A DNA stretch of 64,000 nt, taken from a candidate division WOR-1 bacterium RIFOXYB2_FULL_45_9 (GTDB lineage: Bacteria > Margulisbacteria > WOR-1 > O2-12-FULL-45-9 > XYB2-FULL-48-7). The stretch covers positions 1,055,277 to 1,119,276 of the forward strand of contig MEUD01000001.1 of assembly GCA_001771575.1 (NCBI GenBank), given 5' to 3'. Under the pieces are notes generated by a model, which saw only the letters and a program-made list of their open reading frames with translations, was not told the DNA's origin and searched no databases. Of the stretch, positions 1-7,350 are shown in pieces. Position 1 is the stretch's first letter; every line of letters begins with the position of its first letter. A program made the position numbers and the translations under genes.

Positions 1-808
1 AGTCTTTGGTAATAAAGAATATGGCGTTAAGCGGGGAGACCGAGGAGGGGAACGGATCGACATTGTTCCAGCCGGTGCCGCCGGTCGTCGTCCGGCTGAC
101 GGTCCCGTCCGCCAGGGCGATAAACCCGCTCAACCGATCGTAAAAGAAAAGATCATTGACCGCCGAGTCAAAGTAAGTGACTGAATTAATAGTCGCCGTC
201 GCGGCATTGTAATTGATCGCGCAATTGGAGCCGGTTGAAGTGACCCCCCAGAGCCAGGTATCGATCGCCGCTCCTTCACCGGTAGTAAAAACCCCGCCGA
301 CCGCGAACGACGCGCCGTCAATTAAATTGGTAATATTTGTGGTCGTCCAGGCAAGCCCATCGTCTGACGTGACCAGATAGCTGGTCGCGGGAGCGGTCGC
401 CAGGTTGTAACCAACGATCGAGATCCTGGCTCCATAATTATGTCCTCTTAAAAAATTAGTGTTGGCGGCAACCGCGAAGGTAGAGCCGACCTCGGTGACG
501 GTCGCTCCGTCGCTCTTGTAAGCTTCTTTTGTAGTTAAAAAATATCCGGCGCTGGTGCTTGGAAAAAAAACATCGTTAAAGTCGGAAGCGCTCATTCCGG
601 GAAAAACAGCCCAGGTGGTCCCGCCATTAGTCGACTTGAGCGCGGTCCCGGCGCCGCCGGCGGCATAACCGACGGTGTTGCTGGGAAAATGAATAGCGTT
701 GATATTTTGCGTGGTCCCGGATTCTTGAGTAATCCAATTTGCCCAGGAAGTCCCGGCAAAGGCAACGGAGAGCGAGATCAGCAGTGTTATAAATATTTTG
801 CTCTTCAC
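1..808 (-). CDS. Secreted Ycf48/BNR-repeat-like protein, 3' end outside window
   Basis: An uninterrupted minus-strand frame runs from a GTG at 808 past the window's left edge (269 codons visible). It opens with a signal peptide (KSKIFITLLISLSVAFAGTSWA). The exported part has degenerate repeats of the BNR/Ycf48 (Hcf136-like) beta-propeller type: segments such as VGYAAGGAGTALKST followed by NGGTTW, then SDDGLAW and TTTGGTGW. Such proteins are usually extracellular or periplasmic propellers of unknown ligand; nothing here argues for photosystem assembly. GTG is chosen because it directly precedes the signal peptide and no upstream in-frame start exists. It is divergent from cca. The call as a secreted propeller is solid, the function unknown. 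Confidence 0.75.
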   Translation of the reverse strand, partial: MKSKIFITLLISLSVAFAGTSWANWITQESGTTQNINAIHFPSNTVGYAAGGAGTALKSTNGGTTWAVFPGMSASDFNDVFFPSTSAGYFLTTKEAYKSDGATVTEVGSTFAVAANTNFLRGHNYGARISIVGYNLATAPATSYLVTSDDGLAWTTTNITNLIDGASFAVGGVFTTGEGAAIDTWLWGVTSTGSNCAINYNAATATINSVTYFDSAVNDLFFYDRLSGFIALADGTVSRTTTGGTGWNNVDPFPSSVSPLNAIFFITKD

Positions 809-878
809 GATTGTGTGAGAATTTTATAACATGTCAAAAACAAATGCAAGTGTTTTTTTTGGGTCGCCCCATTCGTTG

Positions 879-908
879 TTTAACCGCGGAATTAATTCCG
901 CGGTTAAA
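879..908. repeat. 30-bp perfect palindrome upstream of cca
   Basis: The sequence from 879 to 908 is a perfect inverted repeat without a spacer, centred between 893 and 894 (half-site TTTAACCGCGGAATT). It lies between the divergent GTG start at 808 and cca, and its right end overlaps where a -35 element for the cca promoter would sit. There is no T-tract on either side in the correct orientation for a terminator (the T8 run at 853-860 lies upstream on the + strand). A dimeric repressor operator or an RNA hairpin are both possible. Confidence 0.85.
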
Positions 909-923
909 GGTCGGCGATTTTGG

Positions 924-932
924 TGTTATAAT
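924..932 (+). promoter_or_regulatory. Extended -10 promoter for cca
   Basis: TGT followed by TATAAT (927-932) overlaps the first candidate ATG (931). A transcript from it would begin near 939, just before the second ATG at 943, so the cca mRNA may be nearly leaderless and start translation at 943. No good -35 is seen. Confidence 0.6.
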
Positions 933-2265
933 GATCAGCACAATGATCGAAATCGACAGCGGCGCCGCGGAAATAGTCTCTACCCTAAGATCGGCCGGTT
1001 TCCAGGCTTACCTGGTCGGCGGGTCCGTCCGCGATCTACTGCTCGGCTTATCTCCGGACGAATGGGACATCGCAACCTCGGCCAAACCCGAGGAGGTTAT
1101 TAAACTTTTTGCGAAGGTTGTGCCAACCGGAATTGATTTTGGGACCGTTCTGATAGTTTTACCGGACGGCCAATATGAGGTGACCACCTTCCGCTCCGAT
1201 TCCCGATATACCGACGGGCGGCATCCGGAGAGCGTCTTGTTCACCGTCGACCTTAAAACCGACCTGGCAAGGCGGGATTTTACGATCAACGCCCTCGCCC
1301 TCGACCCGGCGGAAAACAAAATCATCGACCTTTTTAACGGGCAAGCCGACCTTAAACGCCGCCTGATCAAGACCGTCGGCGATCCACTTGAGCGTTTCCT
1401 TGAGGACGGGCTCCGCCCGGTTAGGGCCTGCCGACTGGCCGCCAAGCTCGACTTTTCGGTCGATCCCGCGACTCTGGCGGCAATCCCCCCCTCCCTGGAA
1501 ACGGTCAAAAAAGTCGCGCCTGAACGTTTTCACGACGAGCTGGTCAAGATCCTGAAAACCAAAAAGCCCTCCGTCGGCTTTGAGCTGATGCGGCAAACCG
1601 GCCTGCTCAAGCTGATCCTCCCCGAACTTGACGCCTGCTTTGGGGTTGACCAGCCAGCCGAATTCCACACCCATGACGTTTACTGGCATAGCCTCCTCGC
1701 CTGCGACGCCGCTCCGGCGGACGAGCTGGTCGTCCGACTCGCTGCCCTTCTGCACGACATCGGCAAACCTGCCTGCAAAGAAGGAATGACCTTTTACAAC
1801 CACGACCAGGTTGGGGCCAAGCTCGCGGTCGAACTGCTCCGCCGCCTCCGTTTCGGCGGGAGCGAGATCGAATTAACCTCCCTCCTTATCGCCGGCCACA
1901 TGTTCGATTATCGGCCGGAGTGGAGCGACTCCGCGGTCAGGCGGTTTATCCGCCGAGCCGGAGGAATAGAAAGCATCGGCCTCCTCTTCGCCCTTCGCCG
2001 CGCCGACGCCCAAGCGATGAAAGAGACGGTCGGGACCGATTATCTGAACGAACTTCGCCGGCGAATAGACAAAATAATCGCCGAAGAAAACGCCCTGCAC
2101 CTCAAGGACCTAAAGATCAACGGGACCGATGTCATGAAAGCGCTGGGTATCCCGCCTGGGCCTAAGGTCGGCCTGATCCTTGAGCAATTATTGGAAAAAG
2201 TGCTCGATGACCCAACCCTCAACCAAAAAGAAACTCTGCTAAAATTAGCTAAAACATATGGGTAA
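931..2265 (+). CDS. cca: CCA tRNA nucleotidyltransferase with HD domain
   Basis: Class II tRNA nucleotidyltransferase of about 444 residues that adds or repairs the 3' CCA end of tRNAs. The N-terminal nucleotidyltransferase signature is clear (GGSVRD, then DEWDIAT holding the metal-binding acidic pair, here E-W-D), followed by RRDFTINA and ERFHDE. A C-terminal HD domain (LLHDIGKP) follows. The frame is open back to 811, but the upstream 40 codons do not resemble the family; 931 or, given the promoter position, 943 is the start. The enzyme is needed here, since the tRNA-Gln in this window lacks an encoded CCA. It overlaps the downstream amidase by 8 bp. Confidence 0.93.
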   Translation: MISTMIEIDSGAAEIVSTLRSAGFQAYLVGGSVRDLLLGLSPDEWDIATSAKPEEVIKLFAKVVPTGIDFGTVLIVLPDGQYEVTTFRSDSRYTDGRHPESVLFTVDLKTDLARRDFTINALALDPAENKIIDLFNGQADLKRRLIKTVGDPLERFLEDGLRPVRACRLAAKLDFSVDPATLAAIPPSLETVKKVAPERFHDELVKILKTKKPSVGFELMRQTGLLKLILPELDACFGVDQPAEFHTHDVYWHSLLACDAAPADELVVRLAALLHDIGKPACKEGMTFYNHDQVGAKLAVELLRRLRFGGSEIELTSLLIAGHMFDYRPEWSDSAVRRFIRRAGGIESIGLLFALRRADAQAMKETVGTDYLNELRRRIDKIIAEENALHLKDLKINGTDVMKALGIPPGPKVGLILEQLLEKVLDDPTLNQKETLLKLAKTYG

Positions 2266-3307
2266 GTTCTTTTTAACCGTTTTTCTTCTGTTCCTGACCT
2301 TCTCTTCCTCCTCACTCGCCGCCCCGGCGGCCATTACCAATATCGAAGCGATCAGGGACCGGGGGATCGACTATTTGGACATCTACACCAGCGGTTGGTC
2401 CGAAGCCAAAGGACTCCTCCTGGAAAGGACCCTCTACATTGATTTTCCGGGGGCCATTAAATCATCTAATATTATAATAAGTAAGGGAAAATCAAAGAGG
2501 ATCGGGAATTTTTATGTTACCCAAAAAGACCGGAATACCGCCAGGCTAACAGTCCACTTAAAAAAAGATGTTGACTATGACATTATCAACGTTTTTGGGC
2601 GTAATAAAACGGTAATTGAAATATACGACCGCTCGGATACGGCATATTCAGATCAATATTCATGGGAAGCAAAAAACACCAAGCCTAAATTTGCCCGCTT
2701 AAAACCGGTCAAGTTATCACCGGTTTTACCTTCAACTATACATAAAGCCGGCAAGGGACCGCTTCATGGAAAAACCATTATTCTCGATCCGGGACATGGC
2801 GGGGGCGATCCGGGGGCGACCTCCTGCAACGGGGTCCAGGAAAAATACCTCACCTTGTCAACCGCTCGCCGCGCCGCCAGACTATTGCGCGAAGCGGGAG
2901 GAACAGTCTATCTGACCAGGAACGAAGATCGCCGATCGAGCTTAAGCGAGGTCGCCGCTTTTGCCAATAAAACAAGAGCTGACATTTTCATTTCAATTCA
3001 TTATAATTCAACCAAGGACCAAGGGATCAAGGGGACCGAAACTTACTATTATAATCCGATCAGCCGCCGGCTGGCCGGGACCATGCATGAGGCGCTGGTC
3101 AGGGGGTTGGGCCGCAAAGATCGGGGGCTCCGCCGGGTCCGGTTCTTCATCGTCAAGCACGCGAGTATTCCCGCGGTCCTGCTTGAGCCATGTTACCTCT
3201 CCAATGGCGGAGAGGCCAACCTGGCCCGTTCGGCCGAGTTTGAAGAGCTGGTCGCCGGCTCGATCCTGAAAGGGGTAGAATTATATTTTAGAAATAGCCC
3301 ACGTTAG
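2258..3307 (+). CDS. N-acetylmuramoyl-L-alanine amidase (Amidase_3) with AMIN domain
   Basis: Exported peptidoglycan amidase, 349 residues, cutting the bond between MurNAc and the stem peptide. It has a signal peptide (residues 1-21), an AMIN-like all-beta targeting domain (about 25-125), a linker, and a zinc amidase domain from about 172. Expected zinc ligands are H180 (DPGHGG), E195 and H248 (SIHYN), with catalytic E310 (LLEPCYLSN). It overlaps cca by 8 bp and runs into murI. The AMIN domain presumably holds it near the wall or division site; this is family knowledge. Its 3' end overlaps the apparent murI frame, which lacks a standard start codon. Confidence 0.9.
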   Translation: MGKFFLTVFLLFLTFSSSSLAAPAAITNIEAIRDRGIDYLDIYTSGWSEAKGLLLERTLYIDFPGAIKSSNIIISKGKSKRIGNFYVTQKDRNTARLTVHLKKDVDYDIINVFGRNKTVIEIYDRSDTAYSDQYSWEAKNTKPKFARLKPVKLSPVLPSTIHKAGKGPLHGKTIILDPGHGGGDPGATSCNGVQEKYLTLSTARRAARLLREAGGTVYLTRNEDRRSSLSEVAAFANKTRADIFISIHYNSTKDQGIKGTETYYYNPISRRLAGTMHEALVRGLGRKDRGLRRVRFFIVKHASIPAVLLEPCYLSNGGEANLARSAEFEELVAGSILKGVELYFRNSPR

Positions 3308-4172
3308 CAAGGTTGCCGCCGATATTGTTAGGGAAAAACACTCTCCGATCCGGAGCGAACACAAGGTCCCTCCCTCTTCTCCAATTGGGGTCTTTGATTC
3401 CGGGGTCGGCGGGCTCACGGTACTCAAAGAGATCACCCGCCAGCTTCCGGGAGAGGATGTTATTTATTTCGCCGACACCGCCCGCGTCCCGTACGGTGGG
3501 CGAGCGCCGGAAGAGATCGTCTCGTTCAACCGGGAAATAATCCCCTTCCTGATCAAACGGGGGGCAAAACTGGTCATTATGGCCTGCGGGACCTCTTCGT
3601 CGATCGCTTATCCGATCATTAAAGACGACTATTCCGTATATTTGGTAAGCCTAATTGTCCCGGGTGCGGAAGCGGCCCTGGCCGCGAGCCGCCGGGGAAG
3701 GATCGGGGTCATCGCGACCGCCGGAACGATCAACTCCGGCTCGTACGAAAAGGCGCTTAAGTCGCTGAACAAAGAAATTGTTGTCGCCTCGCAAGCCTGC
3801 CCGCTCTTCGTCCCATTGGTCGAGGGAGGGTTGTTTGACTCCGATGAGGCCCGCAAAGCGGCCAAGGAATACCTAACTCCGTTGATCAAGGAAAAGATCG
3901 ACGCTTTGGTCCTGGGGTGCACTCATTATCCTCATTTGGCAAAGGTCATCCGCGAAGTCGTCGGTCCGGAGGTCGCTCTGGTCGACCCGGCGGGAGCGGC
4001 GGTCGCCGCCGCGAAAAAGCTCCTGCAAAAAGAAGGAACGTTAAGGACCGGAACAAACCCCTCTTATGAATACCTAACAACCGCCGATCCGCTCCGTTTC
4101 CAGGAGATCGGCTCCCGGCTCCTCGGCAGAAATATCGTCAGAGCGACCCAGGTGGATTTACCTCTAAAATAG
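3285..4172 (+). CDS. murI: Glutamate racemase without a canonical start codon
   Basis: The frame encodes a full glutamate racemase (makes D-Glu for peptidoglycan): DSGVGGLTVL, ADTARVPYGG, first catalytic Cys in MACGTSS (usually ACNTAS) and second in VLGCTHYPHL. The frame is open from the TAG at 3276, but no ATG, GTG or TTG occurs in frame before 3579, which is inside the catalytic core. The coordinate given uses an ATT at 3285, about 9 nt after an AAAGGGG purine tract; this adds some 33 residues before the usual N-terminus. ATA 3294, ATT 3324 or ATT 3384 are alternatives, as is a +1 frameshift from the overlapping amidase frame. The product is clear, the start is not. Confidence 0.85.
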   Translation: MLEIAHVSKVAADIVREKHSPIRSEHKVPPSSPIGVFDSGVGGLTVLKEITRQLPGEDVIYFADTARVPYGGRAPEEIVSFNREIIPFLIKRGAKLVIMACGTSSSIAYPIIKDDYSVYLVSLIVPGAEAALAASRRGRIGVIATAGTINSGSYEKALKSLNKEIVVASQACPLFVPLVEGGLFDSDEARKAAKEYLTPLIKEKIDALVLGCTHYPHLAKVIREVVGPEVALVDPAGAAVAAAKKLLQKEGTLRTGTNPSYEYLTTADPLRFQEIGSRLLGRNIVRATQVDLPLK

Positions 4173-4175
4173 GTG

Positions 4176-4181
4176 TAAAAT
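4176..4181 (+). promoter_or_regulatory. -10 box of leaderless queD promoter
   Basis: TAAAAT ends 6 nt before the queD ATG (4188), so the predicted +1 is the A of the start codon. The box lies just past the murI stop. The -35 is weak. Confidence 0.55.
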
Positions 4182-4187
4182 ACAGCC

Positions 4188-4541
4188 ATGTTCGAGCTAA
4201 TGGTGGAAGATACTTTTGACGCCGCTCACGCTCTGCGGGGCTACGAAGGCCCCTGCGAGAACCTCCATGGCCATACCTGGCGGATCCAGCTTTTTCTGCG
4301 AGGGAACAAACTAAACAAGCTCGGCCTGCTGGAAGATTTTAAGGCGATCAAAAAGGTCCTGGCCGCGACCCTTGACCAGTTTGACCACAATTACATCAAC
4401 GAAACGCCCCCTTTCGACAAGATCAATCCGACCTCGGAAAATTTGGCCAAATATTTGTTTGATAGGTTGAAAATACGTTTTAAGTTCATCCACAAAGTCA
4501 TTGTCTGGGAGAGCGCGAGGACCTATGCCGCTTACTATTAA
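4188..4541 (+). CDS. queD: 6-carboxy-tetrahydropterin synthase (QueD / PTPS family)
   Basis: A 117-residue enzyme of the 6-pyruvoyl-tetrahydropterin synthase family; short bacterial members usually make 6-carboxytetrahydropterin for queuosine/7-deazaguanine synthesis. Zinc ligands are visible as H14 (FDAAHAL), H27 and H29 (NLHGHTW); C23 is the catalytic Cys, with D66-H67 and E108 (WESART) completing the site. No other queuosine genes are nearby, so folate or tetrahydropterin roles cannot be excluded. It overlaps dapF by 17 bp and seems to start a transcript of its own from a leaderless promoter. Confidence 0.87.
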   Translation: MFELMVEDTFDAAHALRGYEGPCENLHGHTWRIQLFLRGNKLNKLGLLEDFKAIKKVLAATLDQFDHNYINETPPFDKINPTSENLAKYLFDRLKIRFKFIHKVIVWESARTYAAYY

Positions 4542-5325
4542 CTTTACCAAGACGCAAGGGCTGGGAAACGACTTTATTTTGATCGACACCCGCCGGGAAA
4601 AACTTGACGGCATCGATCTAAAGCGATTGGCGATCGACCTGTGCGACCGGCACTTTGGGATCGGGGCCGACGGCCTCCTGCTCGTTTGGCCGTCCTCCAA
4701 AGCGCACTACCGGATGCAGGTTATCAATCCCGACGGGAGCGAGGCCGAAATGTGCGGCAACGGGATTCGCTGTTTTGCCCGCTATGTTTACGAGACCGAC
4801 AAGTTATCCGAAGAGGTGATCTCGGTGGAGACGCTGGCCGGAACTCTTTTGCCGGCAATCATCAAAGAGAACGGGCTGATCAGCGGCGTTGAGGTCGATA
4901 TGGGTCAACCAAAAAACGAAGGGCCCGTCACACTCAACGGCTTTCAGTTCCAAAAGATCTCCATGGGAAACCCCCATGCCGTTACTTTTGTCGAAAATTT
5001 AACCGAGATCGATCTGGCCAATGTCGGCCCAGAGATCGAGAACGATCCCCACTTCCCCAACCGGACCAATGTTGAATTCGTGAAAGTGATAAGCAACAAG
5101 GAAATCGAGGTCAGAGTTTGGGAACGAGGAGCGGGTGAAACCCTCGCCTGCGGGACCGGCGCCTGCGCCGCGCTCGCCGCCGCCAATCTGGCCGGGAAAA
5201 CCGGCCGACGGGCGATAATCAGGCTCCCGGGCGGTAACCTTGACATCGAATGGGGAGAAGACAATCACCTCTTGATGCGCGGCCCGGCGGAAAAAGTTTT
5301 TGAAGGGAGCTATTCTCGTGAATAA
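4525..5325 (+). CDS. dapF: Diaminopimelate epimerase
   Basis: Converts LL- to meso-diaminopimelate for lysine and peptidoglycan. The 266-residue product has both catalytic Cys motifs: C77 in the MCGNGIRC segment and C209 in LACGTGAC. The frame is open from a TTG at 4501, but the family N-terminus (NFTKTQGLGNDF) fits ATG 4525. It overlaps queD by 17 bp and dapL by 8 bp, so translation is probably coupled. Together with dapL it makes the short aminotransferase branch to meso-DAP. Confidence 0.95.
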   Translation: MPLTINFTKTQGLGNDFILIDTRREKLDGIDLKRLAIDLCDRHFGIGADGLLLVWPSSKAHYRMQVINPDGSEAEMCGNGIRCFARYVYETDKLSEEVISVETLAGTLLPAIIKENGLISGVEVDMGQPKNEGPVTLNGFQFQKISMGNPHAVTFVENLTEIDLANVGPEIENDPHFPNRTNVEFVKVISNKEIEVRVWERGAGETLACGTGACAALAAANLAGKTGRRAIIRLPGGNLDIEWGEDNHLLMRGPAEKVFEGSYSRE

Positions 5326-6484
5326 ATCCAAGCGGCTTGAGAAGATCCCCCCCTATCTTTTCGTCAAGATCGAGGAGAAAAAGGCCGAACTGATCAAGTC
5401 AGGGGTGGATGTCATCGACTTTGGGATCGGCGACCCCGACCTGCCGACCCCCTCTCGTATTTTCAAAAAGATGCGCGATGTCCTGGAAACAAAAGAGGCG
5501 GGGAATTATCCCTCAACCAAGGGGGAACTATCATTTCGCCAGGCGGTCGCTAACTGGTATAAAAAACGCTTTAACGTCAACCTTGATCCGGCGGACGAGG
5601 TTTGCAGTCTGATCGGCTCCAAAGAGGGGCTCGCCCATCTTTCCCTTGCCTTCATCGATCAGGGGGATATTGCCCTGGTCCCCGATCCTTCATACCCGGT
5701 TTATAAGATCGCGACCACCCTGGCCGGGGGAGAAGTTTTTGATCTCCCGCTGACCGCGCGAAATAATTTTCTCCCTGAACTGGACAAGGTTCCCGAAGCG
5801 GTCTTAAAAAAAGCCAAAGTCCTATACGTTAACTACCCAAATAACCCGACCGGGGCGGTGGCCGACCTGACTTTCTTTGCCGGAGCGGTCGCTTTCGCCA
5901 AAGAACACAACCTCCTCCTGGTCTCCGACCTAGCCTATTCGGAAATGGGTTATGCCGGCTATAAACCGCCCAGCCTCCTGGAGGTTCCCGGCGCGAAAGA
6001 AGTCGCGATCGAGTTCCATTCGCTCTCCAAAACGTATAACATGACCGGCTGGCGGATCGGCATGGCGGTCGGCAACCCTGAAGCGGTCCAGGCCCTGGCA
6101 ACGATCAAATCCAACGTCGACAGCGGCGTTTTCAAGGCGATCCAATTCGCCGCAATCGAAGCTCTCTCCGCCGACCGGCAATGCGTCGCAAGTAACAACG
6201 CGGTTTTTGAAGAGCGGGGAAAAATCCTGGTCAAAGGGCTTAATTCCCTCGGCTGGAAAATGGCCGATCTCAAAGCGACCTTCTACGCCTGGGTCCCGGT
6301 CCCCAAAGGGGAAAGCTCGGCATCGTTTACCGAAAAACTGCTCGATAAATGCGGCATCCTGGTCGTCCCGGGAAGCGGCTACGGCCCCTCCGGCGAAGGA
6401 TATGTCCGCTTCGCCATCACCCTGCCGAAAGAACGGATCGAAGCGGCGATCGACCGCCTGGCCAAAGCCCAGATCCGCTTTTAA
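5318..6484 (+). CDS. dapL: LL-diaminopimelate aminotransferase
   Basis: PLP class I/II aminotransferase, 388 residues, converting tetrahydrodipicolinate directly to LL-DAP. Visible marks are GIGDPDLPTP, YPSTKGE, NYPNNPTGA, SDLAYSE and the PLP lysine K238 in FHSLSKTYNMTGWR. The start is a GTG at 5318, 9 nt after GGGAG; a TTG at 5300 is upstream but worse placed. DapL is typical of Cyanobacteria, plants, Chlamydiae and some anaerobes and replaces DapD/C/E. Its position next to dapF supports this specific function over a generic aspartate aminotransferase. Confidence 0.9.
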   Translation: MNKSKRLEKIPPYLFVKIEEKKAELIKSGVDVIDFGIGDPDLPTPSRIFKKMRDVLETKEAGNYPSTKGELSFRQAVANWYKKRFNVNLDPADEVCSLIGSKEGLAHLSLAFIDQGDIALVPDPSYPVYKIATTLAGGEVFDLPLTARNNFLPELDKVPEAVLKKAKVLYVNYPNNPTGAVADLTFFAGAVAFAKEHNLLLVSDLAYSEMGYAGYKPPSLLEVPGAKEVAIEFHSLSKTYNMTGWRIGMAVGNPEAVQALATIKSNVDSGVFKAIQFAAIEALSADRQCVASNNAVFEERGKILVKGLNSLGWKMADLKATFYAWVPVPKGESSASFTEKLLDKCGILVVPGSGYGPSGEGYVRFAITLPKERIEAAIDRLAKAQIRF

Positions 6485-6485
6485 C

Positions 6486-7325
6486 ATGGAAGTCCTTGTC
6501 GCCAAACACGCCGGTTTCTGCGTCGGAGTGGAAAGAGCCTACAAGATCGCCCTTCAGGAACCCGAAAATCAGCCGGTTTATATGCTGGGGAACCTGGTCC
6601 ACAACAAACAGGTAGTTGAACGGCTCCGCGCGCGAGGAATAATCGGCGTCCACTCCCTCTCCGAGATCAGTGCCAAAGGGACCCTTCTTATTTCGGCGCA
6701 CGGCGCCTCGCCGGAGATCTACGAAGAAGCGAAACAAAAAGGGCTAAAGATCATCGATACGACCTGCCCCTGGGTAAAGAAAGCACAAAAGATCGCCGCC
6801 GAGCTGGCCGGACGGGGCTGTCGGGTAGTGATCGTCGGCGACAAGGGGCACGCCGAGGTCAAAGGGCTCCTTGGCTGGAGCGGCGGACGCGGCACGGTGG
6901 TCGAAACCCCGGCTGACGTTTCAAACTTGACGGTCGCCGAAAACTGCCTGGGGATGATCGCGCAAACGACCCAGGCGGAAGAACAATTTCAAAATATCGC
7001 CGCCGCCCTGCGGGCCAAGTTTGCCAACGTTGAGGTCCATAACACGATCTGCGGCGCGACCTCGCATCGCCAGAGTGCGGCGATCGAGATCGCCAAACAA
7101 GTCGACCTGATGCTGGTCATTGGGGACAAAATGAGCGCCAACACCAACCGATTGACCGAGCTTTGCGCCAAGACCGGGACCAAAACCTTTCAGATCGAAA
7201 CCGCCGCCGAACTCGATCCTTCCTGGCTGACCGGCAAAACGAAGGTCGGCGTCACCGCCGGAGCCTCAACTCCCAAGTGGATTACCGGTGAAGTCATTAG
7301 TCTACTCTCGAAGATTGTGTTATAA
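6486..7325 (+). CDS. ispH: 4-hydroxy-3-methylbut-2-enyl diphosphate reductase
   Basis: Last enzyme of the MEP isoprenoid pathway, an oxygen-sensitive [4Fe-4S] protein yielding IPP and DMAPP. The 279-residue product carries the three cluster cysteines C12 (AGFCVGV), C94 (DTTCPWV) and C189 (NTICGAT), and the substrate-binding region TTQAEEQF. ATG 6486 is directly behind the dapL stop. The open frame upstream to 6207 is only the overlap with dapL. Confidence 0.95.
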   Translation: MEVLVAKHAGFCVGVERAYKIALQEPENQPVYMLGNLVHNKQVVERLRARGIIGVHSLSEISAKGTLLISAHGASPEIYEEAKQKGLKIIDTTCPWVKKAQKIAAELAGRGCRVVIVGDKGHAEVKGLLGWSGGRGTVVETPADVSNLTVAENCLGMIAQTTQAEEQFQNIAAALRAKFANVEVHNTICGATSHRQSAAIEIAKQVDLMLVIGDKMSANTNRLTELCAKTGTKTFQIETAAELDPSWLTGKTKVGVTAGASTPKWITGEVISLLSKIVL

Positions 7326-7326
7326 T
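7318..7326 (+). promoter_or_regulatory. Extended -10 promoter (TGT-TATAAT)
   Basis: TGT plus consensus TATAAT at 7321-7326 overlaps the ispH stop; +1 would be near 7333, giving an 18-nt leader for the gene starting at 7351. No convincing -35. Confidence 0.55.
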
Positions 7327-7350
7327 GCCGCCAAGGTAATTTCCCGAGCA

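Noticed and set aside
853-860. T8 run upstream of cca as a terminator tail
   Set aside because: No GC-rich hairpin precedes it on the + strand, and the 30-bp palindrome lies downstream of it, so orientation does not fit.
811-930. Longer cca start at 811
   Set aside because: The added 40 residues do not resemble the family, and the promoter -10 at 927-932 would lie downstream of that start.
3313-3540. 75-codon TTG frame in the murI 5' region as a separate gene
   Set aside because: The other frame here encodes conserved racemase motifs; this one is a basic, low-quality shadow.
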